The notes under the pieces are model-generated. The model did no database searches. It was not told where the DNA came from and saw only the letters and a list, made by a program, of their open reading frames with translations. This document shows positions 1 through 7,026 of a DNA stretch of 15,350 nucleotides, piece by piece; position 1 is the first letter of the stretch; every line of letters begins with the position of its first letter. The stretch lies in contig HF995201.1 in the NCBI GenBank assembly GCA_000432915.1, positions 1-15,350 of the forward strand. The letters are read 5' to 3'. The DNA comes from Firmicutes bacterium CAG:194. GTDB taxonomy: Bacteria; Bacillota; Clostridia; Lachnospirales; Lachnospiraceae. Made by a program: the position numbers and the translations under genes.

Positions 1-1
1 A

Positions 2-37
2 TCTGTTGATGAAGCAATTAAAATGATGGAAAGTTAA
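2..37 (+). CDS. C-terminal tail of an unknown gene (partial)
   Basis: An open frame enters from the left edge, reads SVDEAIKMMES and stops at TAA 35-37. Only eleven codons are visible, so neither family nor function can be stated. The next gene begins about 26 bases downstream, so the two could be co-transcribed. It may also be a chance open frame. Confidence 0.35.
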   Translation, partial: SVDEAIKMMES

Positions 38-63
38 ATTGGTAGTTTATGGGGATAGGGATA

Positions 64-618
64 ATGTTAAAAACAGAGAGATTACTATTAAGAAAATGGC
101 AGGAGTCGGATGCAGAGAGCCTGTTCGAATATGCAAAGAATCCGGAGATCGGCCCAATCGCAGGATGGTCGCCACATAAATCGGTAGAAGATAGTCTGCA
201 AGTGATCAGGAATGTACTGAATGGTGCGGAAAGTTATGCTATCTGTGAAAAAGAGAATGGGAAAGCTATCGGTGCAATCGAACTGATATTGAACGGGCAT
301 ACAGATATGACAGACCGGGATGATGAGTGTGAGCTGGGCTATTGGCTGGGACAGCCATTCTGGGGCAGAGGTTATGTACCGGAAGCTGTCAGAGAGATTC
401 TGCGTCACGGGTTTGAGGATATTGGAATGCGTACCATATGGTGTGGCTATTATGATGGCAATCAAAAGTCGAAACGAGTGCAGGAAAAGGTCGGCTTTGT
501 TTATCATCATACTTGTGAAAATGTTCCGGTGCCACTGCTCAATGAAACGAGAGTGGGACATACAAATAGAATGACAAAAGAGCAGTGGGAGAAAATGAAA
601 TTATGTCAGATTTTATAG
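64..618 (+). CDS. GNAT-family N-acetyltransferase, RimJ/RimL type
   Basis: Predicted cytosolic acetyl-CoA-dependent N-acetyltransferase of about 184 residues, the usual length for the RimJ/RimL-like (Acetyltransf_3) group. The N-terminal MLKTERLLLRKW is the standard opening of that family. The middle holds ELGYWLGQPFWGRGY, the family's substrate/CoA-side strand followed by the G-x-G-Y pyrophosphate-binding turn. The C-terminal NQKSKRVQEKVGF matches the conserved 'N..S.rv.eK.GF' motif. I chose ATG 64 over ATG 49 because the family motif starts there and a purine-rich GGGGATAGGG lies just upstream. The acceptor (ribosomal protein N-terminus, antibiotic or small amine) cannot be read from sequence. 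It overlaps the next acetyltransferase by 16 bases, suggesting coupled translation. Confidence 0.88.
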   Translation: MLKTERLLLRKWQESDAESLFEYAKNPEIGPIAGWSPHKSVEDSLQVIRNVLNGAESYAICEKENGKAIGAIELILNGHTDMTDRDDECELGYWLGQPFWGRGYVPEAVREILRHGFEDIGMRTIWCGYYDGNQKSKRVQEKVGFVYHHTCENVPVPLLNETRVGHTNRMTKEQWEKMKLCQIL

Positions 619-1019
619 TGAAGTATAACGAGTTAACCGCAGAACAATTTATTGAATTGTGGGAAACGGTATGGGGAGATGGACCGTCATTTGAACAGAC
701 AAGGTTAGCAATGATGCATACTATATTTAGAGTTTCTATATGGGATGGAGATTGTATTGTCGCGATGGCAAGAATGAATGGTGATATGGGACTTAATTAC
801 TATATTAAGGACGTTGTTGTCAGACCTGAATATCAGGGAAAAGGTATCGGGAAGATGTTAATAAATGAATTAATAAGATTCATAAATGACAATGGAGTGA
901 AAGGTACAGATATTTTTGTGGAGTTATGTGCAGTCCCTGATAAGATCCAATTTTATGAAAAGTTTGGATTTGAGGCAAATGAGGCACAAAGATTGAAAAT
1001 TTATCATCACGTTGAATAA
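603..1019 (+). CDS. GNAT-family N-acetyltransferase (second of pair)
   Basis: A compact acetyltransferase of 138 residues (Acetyltransf_1 type). The diagnostic acetyl-CoA motif A is VVVRPEYQGKGIGKMLINEL, with the R/Q-x-x-G-x-G/A pyrophosphate loop seen as QGKGIG. The C-terminal IQFYEKFGFEANE is the usual 'FYek.GF' motif B. A GTG at 585 is in frame, but ATG 603 is preferred: GGAGAA lies about nine bases before it and the SDFIVKYN start aligns with the domain. The gene starts inside the end of the preceding GNAT gene in another frame, so the two probably form one transcript. The DNA is more AT-rich than the first GNAT gene. Substrate unknown. Confidence 0.87.
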   Translation: MSDFIVKYNELTAEQFIELWETVWGDGPSFEQTRLAMMHTIFRVSIWDGDCIVAMARMNGDMGLNYYIKDVVVRPEYQGKGIGKMLINELIRFINDNGVKGTDIFVELCAVPDKIQFYEKFGFEANEAQRLKIYHHVE

Positions 1020-1062
1020 TGCTAAATTCTGGTGTTTAGAGATAGAATCATGAGGTGATTTT

Positions 1063-1281
1063 GTGAGAAAAAATTACCATGGTTTCGGCATTTACAGTGA
1101 TTTTGATTGTGGCGTTGCTGGCAGATATTATTGCAGGGGATGTGAGTGGGAAAGATAAGGCAAAGAAACAATTTCTCGAATTGATTGGCTGAAAGAGCAA
1201 ATATTATGTATTGACAAAACTAATGTTTATGCGTATCGTAAAATAGTAAATAATGTTCGCGTACCACCCGCGTCTAATTAA
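1063..1281 (+). pseudogene. Interrupted or recoded small ORF, unknown
   Basis: A good ribosome site (GAGGTGAT at 1052-1059) sits four to five bases before GTG 1063. That frame encodes 31 residues including the zinc-ribbon-like YYCRGCEWER, then hits TAA at 1156-1158. The same frame then stays open for 40 more codons (from GKETISRIDWLKEQ to VRVPPASN) up to TAA 1279-1281. A second, overlapping reading starts at ATG 1079 and gives 37 residues with a hydrophobic stretch (VILIVALLADIIAG) and a charged tail ending at TGA 1192. Losing one A from the A6 run at 1068-1073 would join the well-placed GTG to that hydrophobic frame, making a typical small membrane or signal-peptide protein. I cannot tell which frame is real. 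Decay of an old gene is the simplest reading. Confidence 0.3.
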
Positions 1282-1302
1282 ATAGATGGCATGAGAATAA
1301 TC

Positions 1303-1329
1303 CCCCTTCACTTGGTGAAGGGGCGTTTT
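1303..1329 (+). terminator. Rho-independent terminator
   Basis: A perfect 9-bp stem (CCCCTTCAC / GTGAAGGGG) with a TTG loop is followed by CG and TTTT. It closes the acetyltransferase transcription unit and separates it from the AT-rich HEPN/GIY-YIG block. Apart from this hairpin and the broken ORF at 1063-1281, I see nothing in the gene-free stretch 1020-1432. Confidence 0.8.
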
Positions 1330-1432
1330 ACTATATGTAGAATTATTATTTATCCAAACTGTGTAACTAAGTTATTTCTAAAACTGATAATAGTAAATAG
1401 GTGTATCTAAAATTATAATATGGGTGGTCATA

Positions 1433-1987
1433 ATGAAATTAAGTAATCAATTATTTAGAAATTATTCAGAATTAGCCGACATTATCTTGCATTGTTATAA
1501 AGATCTTGTAATTCTTGATTTTTACCGCACACTACAAATAGGGGATAAAGAAAAATATTGTAAATCAATTAATATTAATAATCATTTTGTGGTTTTATTA
1601 CAAAAAGATTTGGCGTTATCATTATGGAAAATTTGTTTTGATAATGATCCCAAGGCAAATACGGTATCTAAATTTCGAAATAATATAAATAAGTTATTAA
1701 GAGAAGATGGAAGAGCAGTTGATCAAGTAAAAAAAGAAGTAATATCACAAGAGGTTAAGAATGATATAATAAATATGAGAAAACAATTTTTAGCCCATAC
1801 AGACATGACAAGAAAAAATAGTAGGTTAGAAATTAAAAAATTAAGTGAATTATTGGAAAGTATTCGCGCTGAGTTTAATAATGTATGTGATGCAATAAAT
1901 GATGAAAATGTAAAAAGAATTTCTGATATGGAACTTGGTAAAAATGAAATGAGTTATACTATAGAAATGGTATCAATATATAGATGA
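1433..1987 (+). CDS. HEPN-domain protein, AbiU2-like (putative RNase/toxin)
   Basis: An all-alpha, AT-rich-coded protein of 184 residues. The key feature is MRKQFLAHTD at residues 115-124, which contains R116-x5-H122, the Rx4-6H active-site signature of HEPN ribonucleases. The following AHTD, and the helical layout on both sides, resemble the AbiU2 HEPN branch (known from Lactococcus abortive-infection proteins). An N-terminal helix bundle (residues 5-70) precedes the motif and an amphipathic helix (132-158) follows it. ATG 1433 is chosen over GTG 1424 because GGGTGGT lies five bases before it. The gene directly precedes a GIY-YIG protein, 60 bases away on the same strand. Inferred role: RNA-cleaving effector or toxin in phage defence. 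It could also be a non-catalytic HEPN scaffold. HEPN assignment is fairly firm; function is inferred. Confidence 0.7.
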   Translation: MKLSNQLFRNYSELADIILHCYKDLVILDFYRTLQIGDKEKYCKSININNHFVVLLQKDLALSLWKICFDNDPKANTVSKFRNNINKLLREDGRAVDQVKKEVISQEVKNDIINMRKQFLAHTDMTRKNSRLEIKKLSELLESIRAEFNNVCDAINDENVKRISDMELGKNEMSYTIEMVSIYR

Positions 1988-2047
1988 GATTTATACGGTT
2001 ACGCTGATTAAATGGATTATATTTAATTAAAACGGGAGAGCAGAATT

Positions 2048-2746
2048 GTGAATGATATAAAAAAATGGGGATTTGGAGCAGCTCCATTAAAACCAGATAC
2101 AAAAGAAAAATATAAAAATTCTTTGATTGGTGTAAAAACGTTTTTCCTTGATTATTCTATACCATTAAATGAAGATCTGCTAAATAGTATTAGTATAGTA
2201 AAGGGTATGTTTAATAGAATATTAAGGCAGGATCAATGGGATTGGTTTACTGTAAATATGTATTTGGATTATCCGGAAACTAAAGAAGTTTATGACATAG
2301 TGAACTTGCTTTTAGATATCCGTAAAGATCTTAAAAACCTTGATATGCCAAAAGCAGAAGAAAAAATAGAGAAGATTCTTAGAACAAATTTTGTAGCATA
2401 TATAGATAGTTTTTTGGATTTTGATTTTAAGAAGGATACTGATGATTATATATACATATTGTCACAAAAATCTGAGAAGAAATTACTGAAAATTGGAATG
2501 ACAACAAGGAATGTTATTAAACGATGTAATGAAATTAATTCGGCCACGGGAGTAGTTTTCCCATTTTCACCACGAAAAGTGTATAGAGTAAAGGATGCGA
2601 TAATAGCAGAACGAAAAGTGCATGAGGAACTAGACGAATACAGAATACGCGCGGATAGGGAATTTTTTTATATTAGTTATGCGGAAGCTTGTAAGCGTAT
2701 TGAAAAAGTACTGAAAGAAACAAAACTATTCTATTACAAATATTAA
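2048..2746 (+). CDS. T5orf172/MUG113-type GIY-YIG nuclease-domain protein
   Basis: A 232-residue protein in two parts. Residues 1-125 are helical and unrecognised, rich in charged and aromatic residues. Residues 133-222 match the T5orf172 branch of the GIY-YIG superfamily. Visible elements are YIYIL (134-138) for the GIY strand, LKIGMT (147-152) for the YIG strand, R159 as the probable catalytic arginine, AERKVHEEL (187-195) with E188 and H192 in the metal-binding helix, and REFFYIS (204-210). All expected catalytic positions therefore look intact. The start is GTG 2048, with GGGAGA about eight bases upstream. It follows the HEPN gene, probably on one transcript, and both genes are markedly more AT-rich than flanking genes. 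DNA cleavage or nicking is likely from the family; the partner and target are unknown. The domain also occurs in phage and toxin genes. Confidence 0.78.
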   Translation: MNDIKKWGFGAAPLKPDTKEKYKNSLIGVKTFFLDYSIPLNEDLLNSISIVKGMFNRILRQDQWDWFTVNMYLDYPETKEVYDIVNLLLDIRKDLKNLDMPKAEEKIEKILRTNFVAYIDSFLDFDFKKDTDDYIYILSQKSEKKLLKIGMTTRNVIKRCNEINSATGVVFPFSPRKVYRVKDAIIAERKVHEELDEYRIRADREFFYISYAEACKRIEKVLKETKLFYYKY

Positions 2747-2812
2747 CAAAATCCTACAATATGCAAGTGGTAATAAAAAAATGTACAACATATGTTAAAA
2801 AGGAGAAAACTC

Positions 2813-3046
2813 ATGAAAAGTTTACTGATCAAAGATACAACAAAGGAAGAAAGAGAAGCAATCGTAGCAGAGTCACTTGGAAATATAGAGGGTGGCTGTG
2901 ATGGGTGTGCACCGGGCATTCTGGAAATGTACCAGCCATATATTGATGGTAAGATGGAGCTGCGCGAATGCAATATGGCATTCAGAACACATTATGTTTC
3001 GGGAGAAGAACAGCCGGTCAGAAACGGTTGTGGATATGTCAGGTAA
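2813..3046 (+). CDS. Small four-cysteine protein, uncharacterised
   Basis: A soluble protein of 77 residues with a strong ribosome site (AAGGAG about eight bases before ATG 2813). An in-frame ATG at 2792 lies upstream of that site and is rejected. The N-terminal half is acidic and helical. It leads into a glycine-rich CxxC (C29 and C32 in GGCDGCAPG), with further cysteines at 53 and 73. There is no signal peptide or membrane segment. The paired cysteines suggest metal binding or redox sensitivity. The protein resembles a small conserved Lachnospiraceae family I recall but cannot name. The alpha/beta hydrolase starts five bases after its stop, so the two are almost certainly co-transcribed and probably translationally coupled. 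No function is assigned. Confidence 0.75.
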   Translation: MKSLLIKDTTKEEREAIVAESLGNIEGGCDGCAPGILEMYQPYIDGKMELRECNMAFRTHYVSGEEQPVRNGCGYVR

Positions 3047-3051
3047 GCAAT

Positions 3052-3675
3052 ATGACGATATATCAATATGGTGAGCAGGCGGCAGAGAATGTGTTGATCC
3101 AGCTTGTGGGAGAGCATGATCTGCCTACGGTAGAGGACGAAGTCAGAGAGATACAGAAAATGACCGAACGACCATTTTCGCTTATCGCGGCAAAGGTGGA
3201 CGCGTGGAATCAGGAACTTACACCATGGAAAGCACCAGCTGTATATGGTACAGAAGAATTTGGAGACGGGGCAGCGCAGACACTGGATGAAATCAAGAAG
3301 TTGTGTGTAGATCAAAGTAAAACGTATTATATCGGAGGTTATTCTCTTGCCGGGCTTTTTTCGTTGTGGACGGCTTACCAGACGGATCTGTTTGCAGGCG
3401 TGGCAGCAGCTTCGCCCTCCGTCTGGTTTCCGGGCTTTATCCCTTATATGAAAGAGCATGAGATAAAAGCGGAAAAGGTTTATCTGAGTCTGGGTGAGAA
3501 GGAAGAAAAGACCAAAAATCCGGTTATGGCACAGGTGGGAGCCTGCATCCGGGAATGCTATGCGCATCTGCAGGAGAGCGGGCATTTGTGTACGCTGGAA
3601 TGGAATCCGGGCGGACATTTCAAAGATCCTGTTTTACGAACGGCAAAGGCGTTTGCATGGCTGATGAATGAATAG
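3052..3675 (+). CDS. Alpha/beta hydrolase, esterase-like
   Basis: A cytosolic protein of 207 residues with an alpha/beta-hydrolase core. The nucleophile elbow is YIGGYSLAGLFSLW with Ser98 (G-Y-S-L-A rather than the strict G-x-S-x-G). ASPSVWFPGF (120-129) resembles the strand after the elbow in esterase-D/PF00756-like proteins. VYLSLGEKEE (143-152) is where the acidic residue should sit, and GGH (187-189) supplies the likely catalytic histidine. ATG 3052 is preferred over the earlier in-frame ATG 2968, which would overlap the whole C-terminus of the preceding gene. AGGT lies seven bases before ATG 3052. The protein is shorter than most PF00756 esterases because the N-terminal lid region is reduced. 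Substrate unknown. It lies between the cysteine protein and the methyltransferase on one likely transcript. Confidence 0.78.
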   Translation: MTIYQYGEQAAENVLIQLVGEHDLPTVEDEVREIQKMTERPFSLIAAKVDAWNQELTPWKAPAVYGTEEFGDGAAQTLDEIKKLCVDQSKTYYIGGYSLAGLFSLWTAYQTDLFAGVAAASPSVWFPGFIPYMKEHEIKAEKVYLSLGEKEEKTKNPVMAQVGACIRECYAHLQESGHLCTLEWNPGGHFKDPVLRTAKAFAWLMNE

Positions 3676-3686
3676 GAGGAAAGGCT

Positions 3687-4286
3687 ATGTTCTGGGATAA
3701 AGTAGCGGGTGTTTACGATATTTTCACAAACATTATAAACAGAAAAACACATCAGACCTTATGTGCGGTAGTAGCAGATTTGATACAGCCGACAGATGAG
3801 GTACTGGAATGTGCGTGCGGAACAGGTATGCTGAGTGGTGTGATCGCCGGAAAATGTAAGAGTCTGATCGCCACAGATTTTTCTCTACCAATGCTGAAAA
3901 GAGCAGAGAAAAAATGTGCAAGATATCGGAATGTAACGTTTCAGCAGGGTAACATATTGCAGATCGATTTTGCGGCGGAAAGGTTTGATGTGGTTGTGGC
4001 GGCGAATGTCATTCATCTGCTGGAGGAACCGTATAAGGCACTGCATGAGCTTGACCGTGTCTGCAAAAAAGGTGGCAGGATCATTATTCCGACTTATATG
4101 AATGAGAATGAAAAGGGAGAAACGAATGCGATCACAGCGCAGATCGGAAAAGCAGGAGCTGATTTTAAAAGAGCATTTACGCTTACTTCCTATCAGAAAT
4201 TTTTTTTGGACGCAGGGTATCAGAATGTAACATATACATGGTGTGATGGCAAAGTGCCATGCGCTGTGGCGGTGATCATAAAATAA
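3687..4286 (+). CDS. Class I SAM-dependent methyltransferase
   Basis: A Rossmann-fold methyltransferase of 199 residues. Motif I is VLECACGTGMLS, giving E41-x3-G45-x-G47 for S-adenosylmethionine. IATDFSLPMLKRAE is motif II, with the ribose-binding acidic residue. FDVVVAANVIHLL is the motif IV region, followed by a UbiE-like 'CKKGGRIIIPTY' strand. The opening MFWDKVAGVYD resembles UbiE/COQ5-like enzymes, but the protein is too short and divergent to claim menaquinone methylation. AGGAGG stands seven to eight bases before ATG 3687, and the upstream stop is eleven bases away. The acceptor is unknown. It could act on a small molecule, since no RNA- or protein-binding extension is seen. Confidence 0.85.
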   Translation: MFWDKVAGVYDIFTNIINRKTHQTLCAVVADLIQPTDEVLECACGTGMLSGVIAGKCKSLIATDFSLPMLKRAEKKCARYRNVTFQQGNILQIDFAAERFDVVVAANVIHLLEEPYKALHELDRVCKKGGRIIIPTYMNENEKGETNAITAQIGKAGADFKRAFTLTSYQKFFLDAGYQNVTYTWCDGKVPCAVAVIIK

Positions 4287-4324
4287 CAGAGGACTATTAT
4301 AACGACAAGGAGGAAGTATTACAT

Positions 4325-4858
4325 ATGGAATTACAAAAAGGAAGACCACAGGATACAACAGGCAGGCTGGCAAAGGAGATACGGACATATGATCTCTTAG
4401 ATCAGCTTGGTATTTCGTATGAGCGCATCGATCATGCGCCTGCGATGACGATGGAGGACTGTCAGGAGATCGATGAGGCATTGCAGGCAACTGTCTGCAA
4501 GAATCTGTTTTTGTGCAACAGACAGGAAACGGCGTTTTATCTGTTGATGATTCCGGATACAAAGACGTTTCATACAAAGGATCTGTCTGCGCAGATTGGT
4601 TCGGCAAGACTTTCCTTTGCAAAGCCGGAATACATGGAGAAGTTTCTGGATATCACACCGGGTTCTGTCAGTGTGATGGGACTGATGAATGATACGGAAG
4701 ATCAGGTGCAGCTTTTGATCGACGAGGATGTGCTTTCGGGAGAAATGATCGGATGCCATCCGTGCATCAACACGTCCAGCATCCGTTTTAAGACTTCTGA
4801 CCTGATCGAGAAACTATTACCGGCAATGCACCATTCTTTTATCCAGGTAAAGCTGTAG
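4325..4858 (+). CDS. ProX/YbaK-type aminoacyl-tRNA deacylase (prolyl-tRNA editing)
   Basis: A free-standing editing domain of 177 residues in the INS/YbaK/ProX superfamily. The family hydrolyses mischarged aminoacyl-tRNA, classically Ala-tRNA(Pro), in the cytosol. Diagnostic segments are YERIDHAPAMTMED (32-45), CKNLFLCN (58-65) with the conserved Lys59, and GCHPCINTSSIRF (143-155), where ProX-type proteins have an HP-x-x-N-T loop. The length is close to the usual 165-170. ATG 4325 is chosen over an upstream in-frame alternative at 4259 because AAGGAGG lies about ten bases before it and 4259 falls inside the methyltransferase gene. It is the last gene of the forward string and converges tail to tail with the exporter gene, with six bases between stops and no obvious terminator. 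The exact tRNA substrate is inferred. Confidence 0.87.
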   Translation: MELQKGRPQDTTGRLAKEIRTYDLLDQLGISYERIDHAPAMTMEDCQEIDEALQATVCKNLFLCNRQETAFYLLMIPDTKTFHTKDLSAQIGSARLSFAKPEYMEKFLDITPGSVSVMGLMNDTEDQVQLLIDEDVLSGEMIGCHPCINTSSIRFKTSDLIEKLLPAMHHSFIQVKL

Positions 4859-4864
4859 GAGAGA

Positions 4865-6205
4865 TCAGGTACAATAGCGGAAGGTTTTATCTGTGATAAT
4901 ACGGGCAAAGATCAGACCGAATGGCAATGCAAGAATAACAAGCAGTGCGGAAGCAAGCCATGAGGCGGCAACGGTCAGGTTCATAACGCCCAGATTGTAA
5001 AAGCCCTTGTATAGATATAAGCCCGGAACCATAATAACGATCGAAGGGACTGTGATGGATATACGCGGATATCCGGACAGTCCTTTTAATGTGGAAGCGA
5101 GGATACCGGCGATAAAGGCACCGATAAATGCCGCTGCAGCCGGGGGAAGGGAGAAAAGATCGATGAGCTCGAGTCTCATGGTATTAGAGACAGCACCGAT
5201 CAGCCCCGCTGCTGCAGCAAGCCGGACAGGACTGTTGAACATCATGGAAAATCCAAAGACGCCACAGAAGCCGGCCAATAAACGAAGCAGGATCATCTGC
5301 CACAGTGCCAGGTTCAGGGGAAGAAACGGAATAGGTTTCAGCCCGAGCAGCATGGCAAGGATCCAGGCGGTCATAGTCGCAACGGTAATAATGATCAGAG
5401 AATACATAAGCCGTTCTATACCGGAACGCATATCCAGCTTGGCAAGGTCAATTCCGCTTGTAATAAACGGAAAGCCCGGAATAATGAACAGCATGGAACA
5501 GATATAGCCCGCTTCATGCTGCAGATTTACTTCAAATACAAGCTGCAGGAGCTTCAGAAGCACTGTATAGGTAAAGCAGGCAGCGGAAACAGAGGAGATA
5601 ATGCATAGGAATAAAGTAAAATGATGCTTTGTCAGTTTACACCGGATGTAATTACCGATTCCTGCGCCAATGAAGGCGCAAAGCATCTCGATCATACCGC
5701 CGCCAAGTAGAAACGTAAATGCACCGCATGCCAATGCAGCGGAAACAGCGAGTGCCACCGGGGAATACAGGCTGTGGATCCGTTCAATTTCATCCAGGGC
5801 AGAATGAATTTCATCGCAGCTTAGCAGCAGTTCTTTTTCCTGAAAATGGATCACAAACTTTTCCAGACGATTCAGTTGTGAAGTATTGACACCGGTGTTT
5901 GTCAGACAGAGAGACTGTGTAAAACTGTTGTCGCCGTCAAAGCAGGTATAGTTAATGGACATCAGTCCGATATCCACGGTGCAGGTAATATTCATCAGTT
6001 CTGACAATTCATTCATGGAGCTGCGCACACGCCAGGCTCCTGTTCCGCAGGCGAGCATCATAATGCCGACTCTTCCGATCACGGATGCCTTGGCATCCAG
6101 ACTGGCTTTGGCGATCGGAACAGGATTTTCTTTGTCTGCATAATCGTGCCAGTGGATCTCCATATGATTTTTTTTGACAGGTATTGTGACAGTAGAAGCT
6201 TTCAT
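4865..6205 (-). CDS. Threonine/serine exporter family protein (ThrE, fused YjjP-YjjB type)
   Basis: A polytopic membrane protein of 446 residues that joins both ThrE halves. The N-terminal soluble ThrE domain (DUF1212-like, residues 30-160) has the conserved GTGAWRVRSSMNEL. It is followed by about ten hydrophobic segments from residue 165 on. IPGFPFITSGIDL lies in the first membrane block, and SITVPSIVIMVPG in the second, ThrE_2-like block. The family is linked to export of threonine and serine. The start at 6205 is supported by AAGGAG seven bases upstream. It lies at the distal end of the purA-pyrB-pyrI string, eleven bases after the unknown 268-aa gene. An exporter there could relieve amino-acid excess in the aspartate family, but that is inference. 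Confidence 0.85.
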   Translation of the reverse strand: MKASTVTIPVKKNHMEIHWHDYADKENPVPIAKASLDAKASVIGRVGIMMLACGTGAWRVRSSMNELSELMNITCTVDIGLMSINYTCFDGDNSFTQSLCLTNTGVNTSQLNRLEKFVIHFQEKELLLSCDEIHSALDEIERIHSLYSPVALAVSAALACGAFTFLLGGGMIEMLCAFIGAGIGNYIRCKLTKHHFTLFLCIISSVSAACFTYTVLLKLLQLVFEVNLQHEAGYICSMLFIIPGFPFITSGIDLAKLDMRSGIERLMYSLIIITVATMTAWILAMLLGLKPIPFLPLNLALWQMILLRLLAGFCGVFGFSMMFNSPVRLAAAAGLIGAVSNTMRLELIDLFSLPPAAAAFIGAFIAGILASTLKGLSGYPRISITVPSIVIMVPGLYLYKGFYNLGVMNLTVAASWLASALLVILALPFGLIFARIITDKTFRYCT

Positions 6206-6215
6206 GATATACTCC

Positions 6216-7022
6216 TTATTCTGATGTCAGGTCTAAACTGTTGCTCCCGGCTAACTTAATCATTTCTTCACGGCAGGACAATACAAGACCGTCTATGGCA
6301 CGCATGTGATGGAGCATATTGGATTCAAACTGGTGGATCGGCAATAAAACGCCGAGTTCATCAAAGCCTTTACCGGATTTTATGCCGGTATCCTGCCCAT
6401 AGAAGACGATGGCAGAAAAGGCTTCTTTCTGGATATCCTGAAAGGCAGACCAGATAATATCATAAGCCTGTGCCTCTGTCAGATGCAGTTTCTTTGTATC
6501 AGGAAGTGCATAAAGAATTAAAATACCTCTTTCTTTGTCTTCCTGCTTTTCGCAGATCTGCATGCCGGTTGTATAATAGCGGACCAGATGATAGCCATCT
6601 GCCAGATATAGTTTGGAACGGGGCGCAGCATGGTGTGCCTCATAGATTTCATGAAATTTCTTATATTCGTGTCGGGTAACTTTGTCCGACTTATCTGGCA
6701 GCAGATTTCCTTCAGCATCTGTGAGAAGAACGGGATTCTCGCCGCTTTTCCCATGGAAACGGCGGGGGATCAGGTAAGCCTCCTTTAACAGATCAAACAT
6801 ACTTCTGTTGCAGAGCTCCAGTAAAAGGGCGCTGACATCTCCGTTCTTGTAAGCATTGAGCAATACTTCCGCAAAATGCTGTGGATCAGCGTCCATTTCT
6901 CTTTTATCATCACATAAATGATCATAAAATGTTTCCATCAGTCTTTCACAGGATTCTTCTGAGGAAAGAATTCTGGAAAACATATTTTCCACTTCTTCTT
7001 CCCGTGGTAATACTAGTGCCAT
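6216..7022 (-). CDS. Uncharacterised cytosolic protein in the purA-pyrBI operon
   Basis: A soluble, acidic protein of 268 residues that I do not recognise. The N-terminal half (1-90) is helical and rich in Glu, Asp and Leu. The C-terminal half contains strands such as ILILYALPD and AIVFYGQDTG, and HMRAIDGLVLSCREEMIKL near the end, giving a mixed alpha/beta fold. It has no signal peptide, membrane segment, cysteine cluster or nucleotide-binding loop. AAGGAG precedes the ATG by about eight bases. It starts four bases after the pyrI stop and ends ten bases before the exporter start, so it is inside the operon. Candidate roles, unproven: regulator of ATCase or of the exporter. Confidence 0.72.
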   Translation of the reverse strand: MALVLPREEEVENMFSRILSSEESCERLMETFYDHLCDDKREMDADPQHFAEVLLNAYKNGDVSALLLELCNRSMFDLLKEAYLIPRRFHGKSGENPVLLTDAEGNLLPDKSDKVTRHEYKKFHEIYEAHHAAPRSKLYLADGYHLVRYYTTGMQICEKQEDKERGILILYALPDTKKLHLTEAQAYDIIWSAFQDIQKEAFSAIVFYGQDTGIKSGKGFDELGVLLPIHQFESNMLHHMRAIDGLVLSCREEMIKLAGSNSLDLTSE

Positions 7023-7026
7023 AAGA

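Noticed and set aside
1068..1074. A AAA AAT heptamer fitting a -1 slippery site in the small interrupted ORF
   Set aside because: A -1 shift there leads to only about eight residues before a stop. The hydrophobic frame would need a +1 shift or loss of one A instead.
1414..1419. TATAAT just before the HEPN gene
   Set aside because: It is 14 bases from the ATG, so the transcript would start at or after the ribosome site. It is probably chance in AT-rich DNA.
2813..3046. The small cysteine protein as a lanthipeptide or other RiPP precursor
   Set aside because: No modifying cyclase, radical SAM enzyme or export peptidase lies nearby, and the Gly-Gly is followed by a CxxC rather than a Ser/Thr/Cys-rich core.
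2992..3618. A 208-residue reverse-strand open frame
   Set aside because: It is antisense to the hydrolase gene, which has clear catalytic motifs, and its own sequence shows no domain.
3885..4622. A 245-residue open frame on the reverse strand
   Set aside because: It lies opposite the methyltransferase and deacylase genes, has no ribosome site, and its Ser/Pro/Cys-rich composition is typical of antisense frames.
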